Part shown: piece by piece, positions 48,746-60,715 of the stretch
Layout of the letters: the number at the start of each line of letters is the position of its first letter
Position numbering within the stretch: the stretch's first letter is position 1
Assembly: GCF_021155765.1 (NCBI RefSeq)
Contig: NC_060107.1
Coordinates: 13,502,501 to 13,566,500 of the forward strand
Reading direction: 5' to 3'
DNA: 64,000 bases
DNA from: Diprion similis
Lineage: Eukaryota > Arthropoda > Insecta > Hymenoptera > Diprionidae
Position numbers and translations under genes: made by a program
The notes under the pieces: model-generated
What the model was told of the DNA's origin: nothing
What the model saw: the letters and a program-made list of their open reading frames with translations, nothing else
The model's database searches: none

Positions 48746-51096
48746 ATGAGTTCATTACGCACATGTGCTCGAGCAGCAATTCGCATTCAAAGATTAACAT
48801 CGGTCATCTACTCAGGTATGCCAAATTACATTCTTAATATGTTGACTTTCATTTCGAGCAACCGGGAAAAACAACAAAGTAGGCACTTGTATGCTTGTAA
48901 ATTTCTCCCGAAGTTATCAAGTATAATGATATGTTGCGGAAAAAAGATTTGCAACCAAGTAGATTTTAAATACTGTGATCCAATAACGAAGTTTGCATTC
49001 CGAATCAAATGCATTTCTATGCCTAAAGAGCATAAATTATCTCATGTTTTAGGTGAACGAGGTATAAAAAGATGGGTTGCACCAACACTACGTGAAATCA
49101 ACAAGCGAAAGGCCAAATTAGGACCACAGCCTGAGCCGCGGCGAAGTAATTTTCTTGATTGGAATTATAACGCAGAAATATTTGCATTTAACAAAAGGTT
49201 GTCTGAAAATTTTGATGCCGAACTATTGGAACAAGCCTTTACTCACAGGTCTTATGTTGCACAAGAGGAACAAAAGCAGAGAGAGGTTGGCATTGAAAAT
49301 CCAGAATTGAACATCAAGAATAATACAGATCTCATAGAAGAAGGAAAATGCTTAACATCGGAAATAGTTCAGTGTTATTTGAGACAAGCTCTGCCAAGAC
49401 TTCCGGAAGAAGGCATTTTGTAAGGATGTAAACTTATATTATATAAAATATGGTAGCGTTTATAATTATGTTGGTGGTATCGTGAAAGAATCCAGATATT
49501 TAGTGCTAAATAAAAGAGGCTGGTCGATGGAAAGTAAGCGTGGTTACTATGATATTGAACGTCAAAGACAAAGATCAATGTATGAAAGAAAGCATATAAT
49601 ATAACAGACAATTTACGGTTGCAGTTGCAATTACAGTATCTAATCAATGATTATTGAAAACTTTTTAGAAAACTAAAGGATTATCTATTAAGTGAAGAGA
49701 TTTTGGCTAAGGTTTCCATACAGATTGGAACCAAAGATCTTATACTGAGCGAGGTAAGTAATTTATATTTAATTTCTTATTTTTATAAAGTAGGTTAAGT
49801 AAAGTCATAATTGTTGATTTGTAATAAATTTTTTTCAATTGCCATAGGACCACCCTGTGCAGCCGGAAACCCTAGTGAATACGTTCTTTGCATTAGTAGC
49901 GGCCTTAGCTCGCAGCAGTGATGCAGTTCACACAAGCTTTTTTGTGCGTGACTTTTTGATAGCTACGCTTTCTGATAAAGAAATATTGTCGATCTGGACT
50001 CCTAGCCATCCTTTTCAAACACTAGATGCTATTCTGAATAGAGAAAAAAGAGGTCCTGCAGATTTTCGTCTCACTGCGCAAACTGGAGTAAACACAGTTC
50101 TAGCTGCTTACCAAGTTGCAGTTTATTCTGATCAGCAATTTCTCGGTATAGGTAAGTCAGAAAAAGTCATGTATTAGTAGTATTACATCTTCCATTTTCT
50201 TCAAATCTAGAAGTTTTTTTTGTTTATGACCATCACTTATGAGTTCTTATACGTAGGACGTATTCCCAGGATTTATCTGTACTCAAAATCTTAAAATCTT
50301 GTGCTATTTACTCAATCTCATTTCTCTCTCTTACATAGAGGTTTTGTGAATTATCTACTCTACCGATTAACAATTTTTTTCAATGTTAGCTCTGCCTTCT
50401 TTTCGACGTTTTCTTCCAATACTAAGCCCTCTTACATTTCCAAGTGTTATACCATGTTTCAGTCTCCTCTCCATGCACACTTCATTTTCTGTATTCACTA
50501 TCATAATCTTCTTTATATAATCTTCTCTCCGCATTTTTCTATATTTCTTTGTCTCAGAGAATTCCTTACCCCTGTTACTTTTTTTCTAATTTGTTAGAAT
50601 ATTTTTAGATATCAATTCTGCCCCCTGTAGTTTGAGTTGAATATAGTTGAAAAATTGTTCAAAATATTTGTACATATTGAACAATCTAAAGTTCTATAAT
50701 CTAAATCTATAAAATCTATGTTGAATATATTTTAGCTGGAAAAGGATTCATAAATTTTCTAGGATGTCGAGCCGATATTTTGTACTCCTATCTTTCCGCA
50801 TCTGCAATTTCGTAATTCTTTGCGATAAAAAAAAATCGGGAGCTTTAAAATGTATCGTGGTATTCTATAAGGAAAAGTTTTAACAAAGTATTGCAATTTT
50901 TAAAGGTGCCGGCGAAACTGTACAAGTGGCAAAAAATATTGCGGCACTTGACGCTCTGCAGCGAATGTTCGGAATATCTGATTTCAGCCGACCAATTCCG
51001 TTCAATTTAACAGTGGATGTATCATCTCAGAGAACTGAGAATCTACCACTCACAAAATGGTGTACCGAAAATTTGAAGAATATAGTCGCAGGTTGA
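48746..51096 (+). CDS. mRpL44: Large mitochondrial ribosomal subunit protein L44
   Basis: Five exons (48746-48815, 49053-49419, 49669-49753, 49848-50151, 50906-51096) encode 338 residues, against 332 for human MRPL44. The protein sits in the mitochondrial large ribosomal subunit and combines an RNase III-like fold with a double-stranded RNA-binding domain. The N-terminus MSSLRTCARAAIRIQRLTSV is a likely targeting sequence. GERGIKRWVAPTL matches the family's start of the mature protein. The RNase III-like part begins near FDAELLEQAFTHRSYV (about 75-90), and DHPVQPETLVNTFFALVAAL, then FFVRDFLI follow. The C-terminal RNA-binding part runs from RLTAQTGVNTVLAAY through GAGETVQVAKNIAALDAL. Intron 1 is 237 bases, divisible by three and free of stops in this frame. 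Confidence 0.96.
50152..50905 (+). other. Fourth intron of mRpL44
   Basis: GTAAGT donor and TTTTTAAAG acceptor. Pyrimidine-rich patches occur around 50300-50590. No embedded gene is evident. Confidence 0.7.
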
Positions 51097-51275
51097 ATTG
51101 TAGTTTACCAAATCTTATTGTAAGCAAAACTCATATAACTGTGTAAATCTTGTTTTAGACAATTAAATATTCACTAAGCCAGCTCATATGAACATGCCGG
51201 ACGAACACGTATTGTTCAAGAGATGACATTTTTCACGGTATACAAACGGCGTGCGAATTGTAATTCGTTGTAGAT

Positions 51276-51281
51276 AATAAA
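51276..51281 (+). terminator. Polyadenylation signal of mRpL44
   Basis: AATAAA 180 bases after the mRpL44 stop codon, the first in its 3' flank. Confidence 0.6.
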
Positions 51282-51299
51282 AGTATGTTTCAAACAATG

Positions 51300-54200
51300 G
51301 TATACGGGTTTATATATACGTATAATACGTTCATCGCGAAGTTCCTGCACGTCAAATGATTTTCACCTGTTATAAGTATTTTGTTCCCCATGGCGAGTGA
51401 AATACGCGCCTTTGTTCAGCAAAATATATATGCAGTGATGGGGTTTACCGAAAACGTATGTTCACAACTTGCGGTCCTCTTTGAAATACTTTGACGTATG
51501 CATATAATACAAGTAACTTGAAGCATCGGTAGGCAGGTAAAAGAATTTGCGTAGGTACGTAGTCGAGATTTTGTGTACGAGAAGAGAGCCGTATATTGAT
51601 TATTTGCTCGGTGTACTATCTATCCCCTTTAAGGTGGTTCATCCTCCTGAGCCCCTCGGCGCCGCCGCTCGCCTACACATCTCGCAACGGTGTCTCTGTC
51701 CCTCTTCCACCTTCTATACTGTGTGTAACGACTCAATGGCGCAGCCACACCCATTCGCCATCAAGTAATCGACGCTATTGTTATTTTAGCCCGCCATTAT
51801 CCACCGACGCCTTGTCACCTCGCATTTGCGAACCATCCAAAGCATGTGGCGCTTCTCTCGTACTTTCGGAGCCAAGTGAGAGATTCGGTCCAACGATAAT
51901 GACGAAATATCAAGGAACACGACGGAAAGAGAATCCGGCATTAAACCGACGCCTGAAAATCGTTGACGATTTTTATACTCCAGAATATTGCGATTACCGA
52001 ATGTTCGGAACGTACATTCGTAATATATTTCCGTGTGACGCCGTCACTCCTACGCCAATGAGGGCCCATACCATTTCGGGGTCTCCTTAACCACGCCAAC
52101 ACCGCTCGCCGTTGCTTCGTTGTGCCTTTGCTGCAGCTTGTGCTGTGCACCTATTCCACGGACCAGGGTTTGTGTACTCCTGCTGCAGGAATTAGGGAGA
52201 GGAGCCATAATGGGATGAAGCACGACGCTGCGTAGCGTCGAGACTCGGCGCAATGGCTATAAAGTTATGCTCAACCTTTTACAGGTGCATACGTACACTA
52301 GGCTCGTACACCTTACCGTTATACGAATAATATCCTCTTTTGTACGAGAGTATCTCATGTCTATCGCGCTCTGTTATAACAATTTACCTTATATTCTCTT
52401 TAGGTCGAAGTTCACCATTGCGATATCACGTTTCGTCGACCTGGATGTGAGTGCTGAACGATAAACGGGTATATGCCTTGAAACAAAGCTGAACGAAACT
52501 TTTAAACGTAAAAAAAAATTATCCTCAAACTCTTGAATAATCAGTAACTTTTGCAAATTCCCGCAGTGATCTTCTACCTGATTACGCTTATCCTGATATT
52601 GATTCTTATCCAAAATGTGTCATTGCTTGAAGTCTCCAAATATTCATAGTCTCCTCCGCAAGTTAGATTGATCGTGGAATAGCTGATATTTCAGACGTTA
52701 TTTATACGATGGATTTGGATTCAAGTTCATAATTTCGTACCGAAGCAAATTCCATTTATAAATATTTATCTGTGGATATTGATTTTAAGTTGTGAGTAAA
52801 AATGTGTGCATATGTGTACTTGAGATCATAAAAGCGATTTTCTGAACGCAGGTAGTTGATCTTATGGTGCAGCGAGGAAATAAAGGTATAAGAAACGGCG
52901 ATCAAAGTGCTCCATAGCCTCTCCCTTGCACCACCGAATACTATACGGGATCCGTATGCATTCGTATGTTCACATACTACTCGATACACATCCTTCGCCG
53001 AATGCATTTACGTTTAGCGTGTCTGTCTCTCTCTCTCCGTCTCTCTCTCCGTCTGCGTACCGTGACCCGCCAACGTTCCTTCGGCAGATTCGTGCAAGAG
53101 AAGGTGGGGATAGGGCGGTTCACAGGCTTAACCTGTTCTTGGACCGACGCATACACACATCGATAAAGGGCATCCCAGCCCTAAAAGCACGTATGCGGGT
53201 ACACGCTGCAATCTACGAATTCGGGCCAGGCAGAAGGGCATTCGTGTCGACTGTCGGCTTAGCGGAGAGCCGGGTCACCTCGCGATGGCTATGAGTTGAA
53301 TTCAAATGCGAACAAGCCATCGTTGGACATTTATGCGCTCGTTCCGAATGCGGAGACCAGCGGAGACACCGTTCAACTCACTTGCGCAATGATCACCGTA
53401 TCCCCCTTCTCTTTGCAGCGCCTGATCGCGCAAGCGATATGCAGCATATGTACATTTTTGGGAAAACTTGACGATCCCGAGTGAATAAAACAATTCGAAA
53501 AGAATTTTTGTACACATTGGATACGTATAATGTAAAGAGAGTTTTCGTGAAAATTTCCAAGGATTAAAGTAAAAGTCGTTCAGTTTCAAATCGACCTTCC
53601 GTCATTCACCTCAAAGATGGTAATAGACAGGCAGTACTGAAATTTACATTTATACAGACTTGCTCTATATTTATACACATACGTATGGTGTCGAATGTCT
53701 TAGTTTCGTAAAAGTATATTTCGTTTGCCTTACTATAATCTTCAATTTTTTATACCAAAGTCCAGCGTGGTATCCGTAAAGTGTTTTTCGATGCATTAAC
53801 AATCGATCAATACAATATGATACCGAGGTCGTGAGTCGCGGAGGATTGGCACAAGTCAAAGAGTTTTGTGGGTATATTTTTATTGCGATTTGGACAGACG
53901 TATGTATACATATGCGTATTCATACATAGGTACGTTACAACGAAATATTCGCCTAGTTGCGTATATACTGGGATGCCAAAAAGGGAAACCAGTGTATGTA
54001 CATACACAAACATGTGGAAAATAACCACGTGACCCGACTGCTGCAGGGGGCTTTACTTCGAATAACTCGTTGGTCGGTTCGTGAATGAAACGAGGAAGAG
54101 AGCAAATAGCGGTGAGTCAGACACAACGCATGCTTCATTTGCGCTCATGCCGTCGCTTGGAACGTCATTCGTATAAGTCGACACAGTCGGGCCAATAACG

Positions 54201-56000
54201 AAGCTCACTAGATGCGAGTATACTACACATACAAGCATCTTGAGCTATTTTTAAACCAAGTATGCCCCAGTAGCACCTGCACCGTCTTATGAGGTGCTCG
54301 CCCATGGTCTTGGGCGACAGGCAGACACCGCGCTGCTATATCTGTGACGGAAACTGTCCACTATACGCGGCATACAGGCATACGTATAGTCAAATGTTAT
54401 TTATCAACTTCCAGATAAAGCAAGAAAGTAAACGAAAAGAGTGAGACGAGACAACGTATGAGCAAGGGACGGAGAGAAAATACCAAGTCGTTGCAACGGA
54501 TGCGAAGCACGCGATGCGATGTAGTGGCTGTCCAACTCTGCTCTATAGGAACGGCATTGTGTCGGCTCCGGCATTTCAGAACTATATCTTTCTCTCTCTC
54601 TCTCTCCTCTCCCCCTTCACGACACGCACACGCGTGTACGCATCCGCACACGCACGAGCGCTCGCCCGCATCGACAACCAAGCAACCAGCCTACTTGTTT
54701 ACTATTTCAAAGTCTTTGATCTTGCTCTGCTAGGTTGTCGACCAGACCGTAACCAATGACGCGACGCAGACCCAAAATTTCTATCGAGGACAAAGTGCAG
54801 GACGTGGATTTCTACCGATGTGCATACATGTGTAACAAATAACAATACCGCGTTTGTTGTACGCAGCAGAAAACTTGTCTGCATGAACTTGTTACTATTT
54901 GAGAGCAAGCTGTTTCTCCTCGAAGAATTTCCGCGACGATGACGCAGCTTTAATCAAATCGCGGTATGGAACTATTATTAATACGGAGGTCAGCGATTTT
55001 TTCATCACGGGCGACGTAAACGTGGAAATTCAAAATGTTCGGAAATTGCACGTTTCCGCCTCAGAAGTTCGTTTTGCGACTTCCATTAGACGGTGCTATT
55101 ACTCAGTCTACCGACCGCGTTCAAAGTCACTTGTTTCAGCCATTGTTAAAGTCTATGCATCGTTGACCTGAAAAAGTCGCAGCTAGCTGAGTTCTACCTA
55201 AGTGCAATGCCGAATACAAACGTACAAGAAAACTTTTAGTTGTTTGGCATTATTTTCGCATGAAACAATGAAGTTTTGGGATATTTTTGTTCGGCGTAAC
55301 GTGCATAATTGCGCTATCTGCAAAATTTTAACATCAGTGACGCGCAAGTTCTAACAACAGTAAGAATAAGTGATCGGTAAGAACTGCCCAAAGTATCACC
55401 GAAATTCAGAATTCCACTTTTCAATTTTGCATTTGTGTTGGCGTAAAACTTAAATACCGATGTGAAAGTCCTGACAGAATGTATTTCGTTGACAACAATA
55501 GTAAACGAGGCGAATGTTCGATTCGTAAGAAACTGGAATTTACTGTTTGAGACGAGTAGTTGAAGAGTAATTAATTAAAATTAAAGTGTCCGTACGATTA
55601 ACCAGTCTCATGACTCCCCGCAGCCATACGTTCGGCTGCGCTCACGGCGCCAAAGATAGTCGAATTGCAGTAGGCGCCGCGGACGACGCTGAAACAACAA
55701 ACACGACTGAGTTCCCAATTCCCATTGTCCGTAGCGTCGTCAAAAACGTAGAGCGCGTAGGTCACGATTCGTTGCGGAAATGATAACTAGCGAGCGAGCG
55801 AGAAAGAGAAAGAGAGAGACAGTGTGCGAGAGACAAGAATGAGAAAAGCTATACGCAGCAACATAAAAGCCCGAGTCGCACTCAGCTACGCACTTCTTAC
55901 CGCAGTCCACGACCACGACGAAGTCCGGACTCGGGCCTATCGAGCCTTTCGAGTTTCGAATCTCGAACGGAGGTAAAATTAAGGAGTTCAAGGCCCAAGC
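51300..56000. other. Long intergenic or intronic region
   Basis: Both strands have only short frames and none shows protein-like composition with splice flanks. Pyrimidine microsatellites occur at about 53022-53055 and 54590-54612, and CA-rich runs near 54620-54660. GC content rises toward the right end. Confidence 0.4.
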
Positions 56001-57118
56001 TGTCCACCCCCCAGTGCCCACGAGCTGCCCGCCTGCGCACACACGTACTTTCGTGATACAGACACAACGCGAGGCATCGTGTCCTATCGGGCTCGATCCT
56101 CGTTTCTCTCGGTCGGCAGAACGGGATCCGTACCCTGCTTCCCGCACCTCTCGGTCGTTCGTCTCTCGTCACTCCTCTGCGTCTTTCCCGCACGCTGTAT
56201 GCGCGCGCCTGCTTTTCTCCCTCCGTTCAGCCGGACTATAGTTATCCGCTCTCTCTCTCTCTCTCTCTCTCTCTTTTTCTCACTCCGCTCTCTTCGGCGG
56301 AGCCTCGGCAGCCACGCACCCATGTGCGTGTGGTCGATTCTCGCGCTCTCTCTCTCTCTTTCTCCCTCCCCCCCCGCCGTTCTCCGCGCTCTCTTTCCAT
56401 GTGGTCGGCGTCCGTGAGAGGTTGCGCGGCGTTGCCATGCAGGCGCAACGTTGCCGTTCGTTCTCTTCCGTCGGGCCAGCCTGGCGTAACTCCCCTCCGT
56501 CTCTCCTCGTTCCACCGCGCCGTTCCTCCCCTCCCCGCCCCCTGTTTCCCCCCCGCCCCACGCCGTAGGTCGTTCGGTGTGCTGCCCGTCTATCCGTCTG
56601 TCCGTCTATCCGTCCATCCATGGTTATGTGGTTGTGTCGGTGTATGCGTGACGTTAACCTGGCGGCCCTGAAAACAACCCGACCCCAACTTCGGGCACCT
56701 TCCTCGGGAACACCCTGGAAATCGCAAAAATCTCGCGCTCTCGGGTAAGAGGCCGAAGAAGGCGAACCCGTCGTGAAAAAGAGAAAGAAACAGCCGTCGA
56801 GTTGTTATCCGGTGTTGTGTAGTATAGTTGGTTGGTTGGTTGGTTCGTTGCTGCTTTCTGCCGAACCAAACCAACCGAACCGAACTCTGAACGGTGCTAC
56901 TAGACTGTGGTTATTACATTGTTCGACAACTTTAACGCGTTCTGTGCCTGTGGTTCCTTTTACACTGTGTGCAACTCCTGCAAGGCTGCTCGGAAACACT
57001 TTGAAACCTTTGCCTTCGCCTGCGCCGTCGCTTTGTTTACCGTGGCTTATTTTTAAGTGATTTCTACGTGTGGTGGCGGCGACTGCTACTACTGGAATTC
57101 CGGAACTACCGTCATAAG
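56000..57118 (+). promoter_or_regulatory. GC-rich island with possible non-coding first exon
   Basis: Base composition changes to GC-rich with many CpG dinucleotides. A (CT)13 run lies at 56249-56274 and other CT-rich runs near 56347 and 56363. These resemble GAGA-type sites on the other strand. The island ends with CCGTCATAAG|GTGAAAAT, a plausible donor at 57119. This looks like the promoter and 5' UTR exon of a + strand gene extending right. No coding start is supported. Confidence 0.35.
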
Positions 57119-59859
57119 GTGAAAATATAAATGCCGTTCCAAGTGTTCCCCGCGTGATATAAGCTTTACCGATACATCAATACTTATGTATACCTATTAA
57201 TACCGTACATACAATACTCACACACACGCGTACGATTCGCGCACGCAAGCTATACGCGATAAGAATACACCTACACACGCCAGCTTAAAAGCACAAGCAC
57301 ATATGTACGAACGCGTATGAACGCCGGATCATCTCTCAGGTTTTTAATATGCGTCGAGAATCGTTGAGGGGGAAATTCGGTTCAAACGGCGGATTTTTTC
57401 ATCTTTCCTATGCATGCAGGCACGCACATATGTGCATATGGATATATTGTATACATGTATGTACGTACTCTGTTTATATCAGGATCCGTGCCGTGTAATG
57501 GTTTCCTGCGCAGTGTTCCTACAAGGTATTTTGGAACAGGTTCAAACCGTCCTGAAATAGATGTCTATTAATAAATTATATATATCCTATTTCATCCAAT
57601 TTCGCTGGTTGAACTTGAACATCTCTTACGTGTAACTATATGTTCGTCCGTTGTGCAGGTATTGTTATTCACAATTATATGCACGCAGGTATGTGCCTTT
57701 CGTAGAAAGGCAGTCTGTACAATTTATTGTACACGGATTTCTTTTTGTTTCGACTCCGTCGTTTGTATTATATAAGCAAAGCAAGCTACATTTGTACGTA
57801 TATGTATCACGTATACCTACATCAGGAATACATACACGTCTGACGCGGTGTATGTCGCGAAGGTCGATCGACTGTTTCGAATGCTGTATTTTATCATTGA
57901 AATGGAATTTCTGAGAATAATACTTGATACGATGTTTCGACTGATCGTGCTACCGTTATATTCCCAAAACAAAATAGAAGTAATACGGGCAGATTTTTAT
58001 ACCGTAAAGATTCGACGAATCGGGCCGCTGACACTCATGAGAGGGGGAGGCAATTCACAGCGGTTAGTGCAAGGCACAGAGTCACATCGGCTTGGCCCGA
58101 TTCGCCGAACACTCACGCTATACGTATAACGGAATAACGTTCGCATTATGCCTGCACTAATTGATTTCGGTTGCAAACTATCATTCAAAGTTTGGATCTA
58201 ACTCATTTTGTTTACACTTCTATCAAATCACCTCTTCCAACGAAAGAAACAAGTCGAACGCGTTTCATCACGTTAATTTAGGAATATCAGTTACTTCATA
58301 TCTTTTCCAAATAATGTGTGTCCACTCCTTAACCGCAATAGCCTCTCAGAGATATGAGTTGCTCTCCAGAGTTCCTCGATTGCCTTGGTAATTCAGGTTT
58401 TTTCCCTGTATGGTCGATAAACAACACGGTCTAGCTGTAGGTAATATGTAATGTACAGAAAAAGATCTCAATTTTAACAAACACTTTTGTGCGAGGTTCA
58501 CCACACTTATAGAACGCTTGGAATAAACTTACAACATGACTGCAGGGATTACAGCTATGATCGATCGCCGCGTTACCGATCTTTTACAAAGCTAACAATA
58601 AATGAGTTACATTCATTTGAATCAGGTGAAATTAATGATAAATCGTATTGTAACGTTACATGTGGTTTAAGCGTAGACTAGGATATCCGGAATGGGGAAA
58701 AACCGTGGAACATGAACAGGAGTCGTCACTCCCAGAGATTCGTGTTCAAAAAACCTTCTTCGCTTCGCTACAATCGCATTACATCTTTCTCTCGGAATAT
58801 CACTGTAAAAAAAAAAAATGCTTTCATTAAACTGCAAATTTAGTCCAAAACTCTTGAAAATTGCCGCACGTTACGTTATCACCTATAGTATATATGTATG
58901 TAGAAGAACAAGCCTGTTAAAAGTTGTTTTCTTTTATCTCACTTAGCTCCCATTAGCCTTGCGTACTTTACTTTTTGCTACGAGAGTAGGTGGTAGCTGT
59001 TGGTCTTGAAATTACAGCCGCATATTTATTGGAAAGTTTGTGATATGAATTATCGACTCAACGATGAAATGTATCTCCAAATTCTAACCCACTATAATTT
59101 TGAGTATCAGAAATCGGTGTCCGGAGGGTCAAACATCAGCTGCGTTAATTTTGCGTACGAGAGTAGCCGAGTGAGTCATTCAGAAATATGTACATTTCAA
59201 GTCAGACGGAACTAAGTGAGAAAACCTCCGTTACTCTGATAAATTTTGATAAGATGAACCCAGCTCTTATCGCGTTGATTCCGTACGATGATTCGTTAAT
59301 ATATGTATCACAGATAGGGGCCAGCGTCCTTTATTCCAAAGTTGTTGTGACGCATCTGTCACCAGGTTAGAAATAAGTGCAATAGAAAATACAGCCCTTG
59401 AATCAGTTAGATGCGTTTCGGAATCTCTCCAATCTCTTCATTTCCACCATCTCCCCATCAAATATCCGCAAGTATTTGAAACTTGATCGTCATCCGTCGG
59501 CCGATCGGCTTCATCTTCGTTCCGAATAGATGTTTCCCGTGGAATGCGAGAAAAAGAAAACAGGAACGAAAATGAAGCAGGGATAATAAGAAAAAAAAAA
59601 GTAAAGCCAAAGTGTGAAAGGTGCAAAGAGAAGTTATTGCGCGTTTCTGTTCCTAAATTTAATGGTGACCGCTGCGACCTGTTGTGCGGCACCCGAGAGT
59701 CGAGCTACTCTCTACCCGTTGAATTCTGCTGTATGGACAGTGAGCTCCTGTACAGCTGTACCGTTCGTTCTTTCGCACACACAGAAGGCGAGGCGTATGC
59801 ATGCATGCACATACGCAGGAGAGCGCACAGGGCAGCAAGAGAGTGAATACGAGACGCAG
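57119..59859. other. Probable intronic stretch, no gene
   Basis: AT-rich with CA/TA microsatellites (about 57210-57230 and 57425-57460) and one long inverted repeat at 58010-58110. Only short frames were seen. Confidence 0.35.
58010..58110. repeat. 17-bp inverted repeat around a 67-base loop
   Basis: ATTCGACGAATCGGGCC (58010-58026) pairs with GGCCCGATTCGCCGAAC (58094-58110) with two mismatches. The loop contains a short G-rich tract, GAGAGGGGGAGG. Confidence 0.7.
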
Positions 59860-60715
59860 CGCAGCGCAACCCCCCCTCCCCCCCCCCCCCCCCCCCCGAT
59901 CCGCTGGCGGTGAGACGTTCTTACGCCGAGGCAATTGCACACGCCACAGACGCACGCACGCACACACACGCGTGCACAGTCCCACACAGGCACGTAGAAC
60001 GCGCGCGCGCCAACGCGTTGCGCCTATGTGCCGGCCGCGGCTCGCACGACTGCTGCAAGGGCTAAAGTCACGCCGCGCTAGCAGAGTACTAATTCCGTGC
60101 GGTAAAGGGGAATGATAGAGGAGAAAGAAGGAGAAAAAGATAAGGAAGAAAAAGAATCTATAAACACGTAGAGGTGTATCGGTTATTATCCAGGAAACCG
60201 ACGCGTCCTGACTCGCTGTCACCCGGCACAGGAGCATCGTGGAACCTAACCTAGCGGCGGGTTTGCGCGACGAACGCTCGCTCGGCCCCCGCGTGCCTGC
60301 CAGGTCGTCCATTTTGTGTTCGAAGCCTCTAAGACTGCTGCTTGCCTGCCTGCCTGCCTCCACGTGTCGACCGCCAAGCTATTGACCGCTTCTTCTTCCC
60401 GCTCCGCGTTTCCCCGAACGGAAAACTTGGGATGAATTCTAACCTACGCGAGAGACAGGAATTCGCGTTTGTTCCGTAGCGAGGAGATCGGTCGAAATGC
60501 AATACAGTTTCGCGAGTGAATGATAAACATTAACGCGGCAGTGATACCGTCGAGAAGTAGTGACGCTTCTTCGTTCGTTCGTTCGTGCTTTATACACCTA
60601 CCTAGTGTGGTTTCGAATCGTCGACGGCCTCGCCTGCTGTCCGAGAAATTCCGAGGCGGTTCTCTCGCCTCCGAGGTGCGAGATGCAGAGTTTAGACTCG
60701 TAGAGTTGTGTACAG
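59860..60715 (+). promoter_or_regulatory. Second GC-rich island with C-tract and possible donor
   Basis: The block begins with a near-pure C run and CA/CG-rich tracts and continues with many CpGs. It ends with GTTGTGTACAG|GTGCGA, a plausible donor at 60716. As with the first island, it may be an alternative promoter and untranslated exon of a gene extending beyond the window. Confidence 0.3.
59870..59897. repeat. 28-base C tract interrupted by one T
   Basis: Twenty-seven C and one T (at 59877). The opposite strand is a G run able to form a quadruplex. Length in the assembly may be unreliable. Confidence 0.95.

Noticed and set aside
53296-53484. Short plus-strand open frame
   Set aside because: No splice flanks, homology or composition signal.
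56084-56515. Arg/Glu-rich minus-strand frame of 143 codons
   Set aside because: It is the translation of CT microsatellites and GC-rich DNA, not a protein-like sequence.
59659-60363. 234-codon minus-strand frame
   Set aside because: It crosses the C tract and CpG-rich simple sequence, where stops are scarce by composition; no domain seen.
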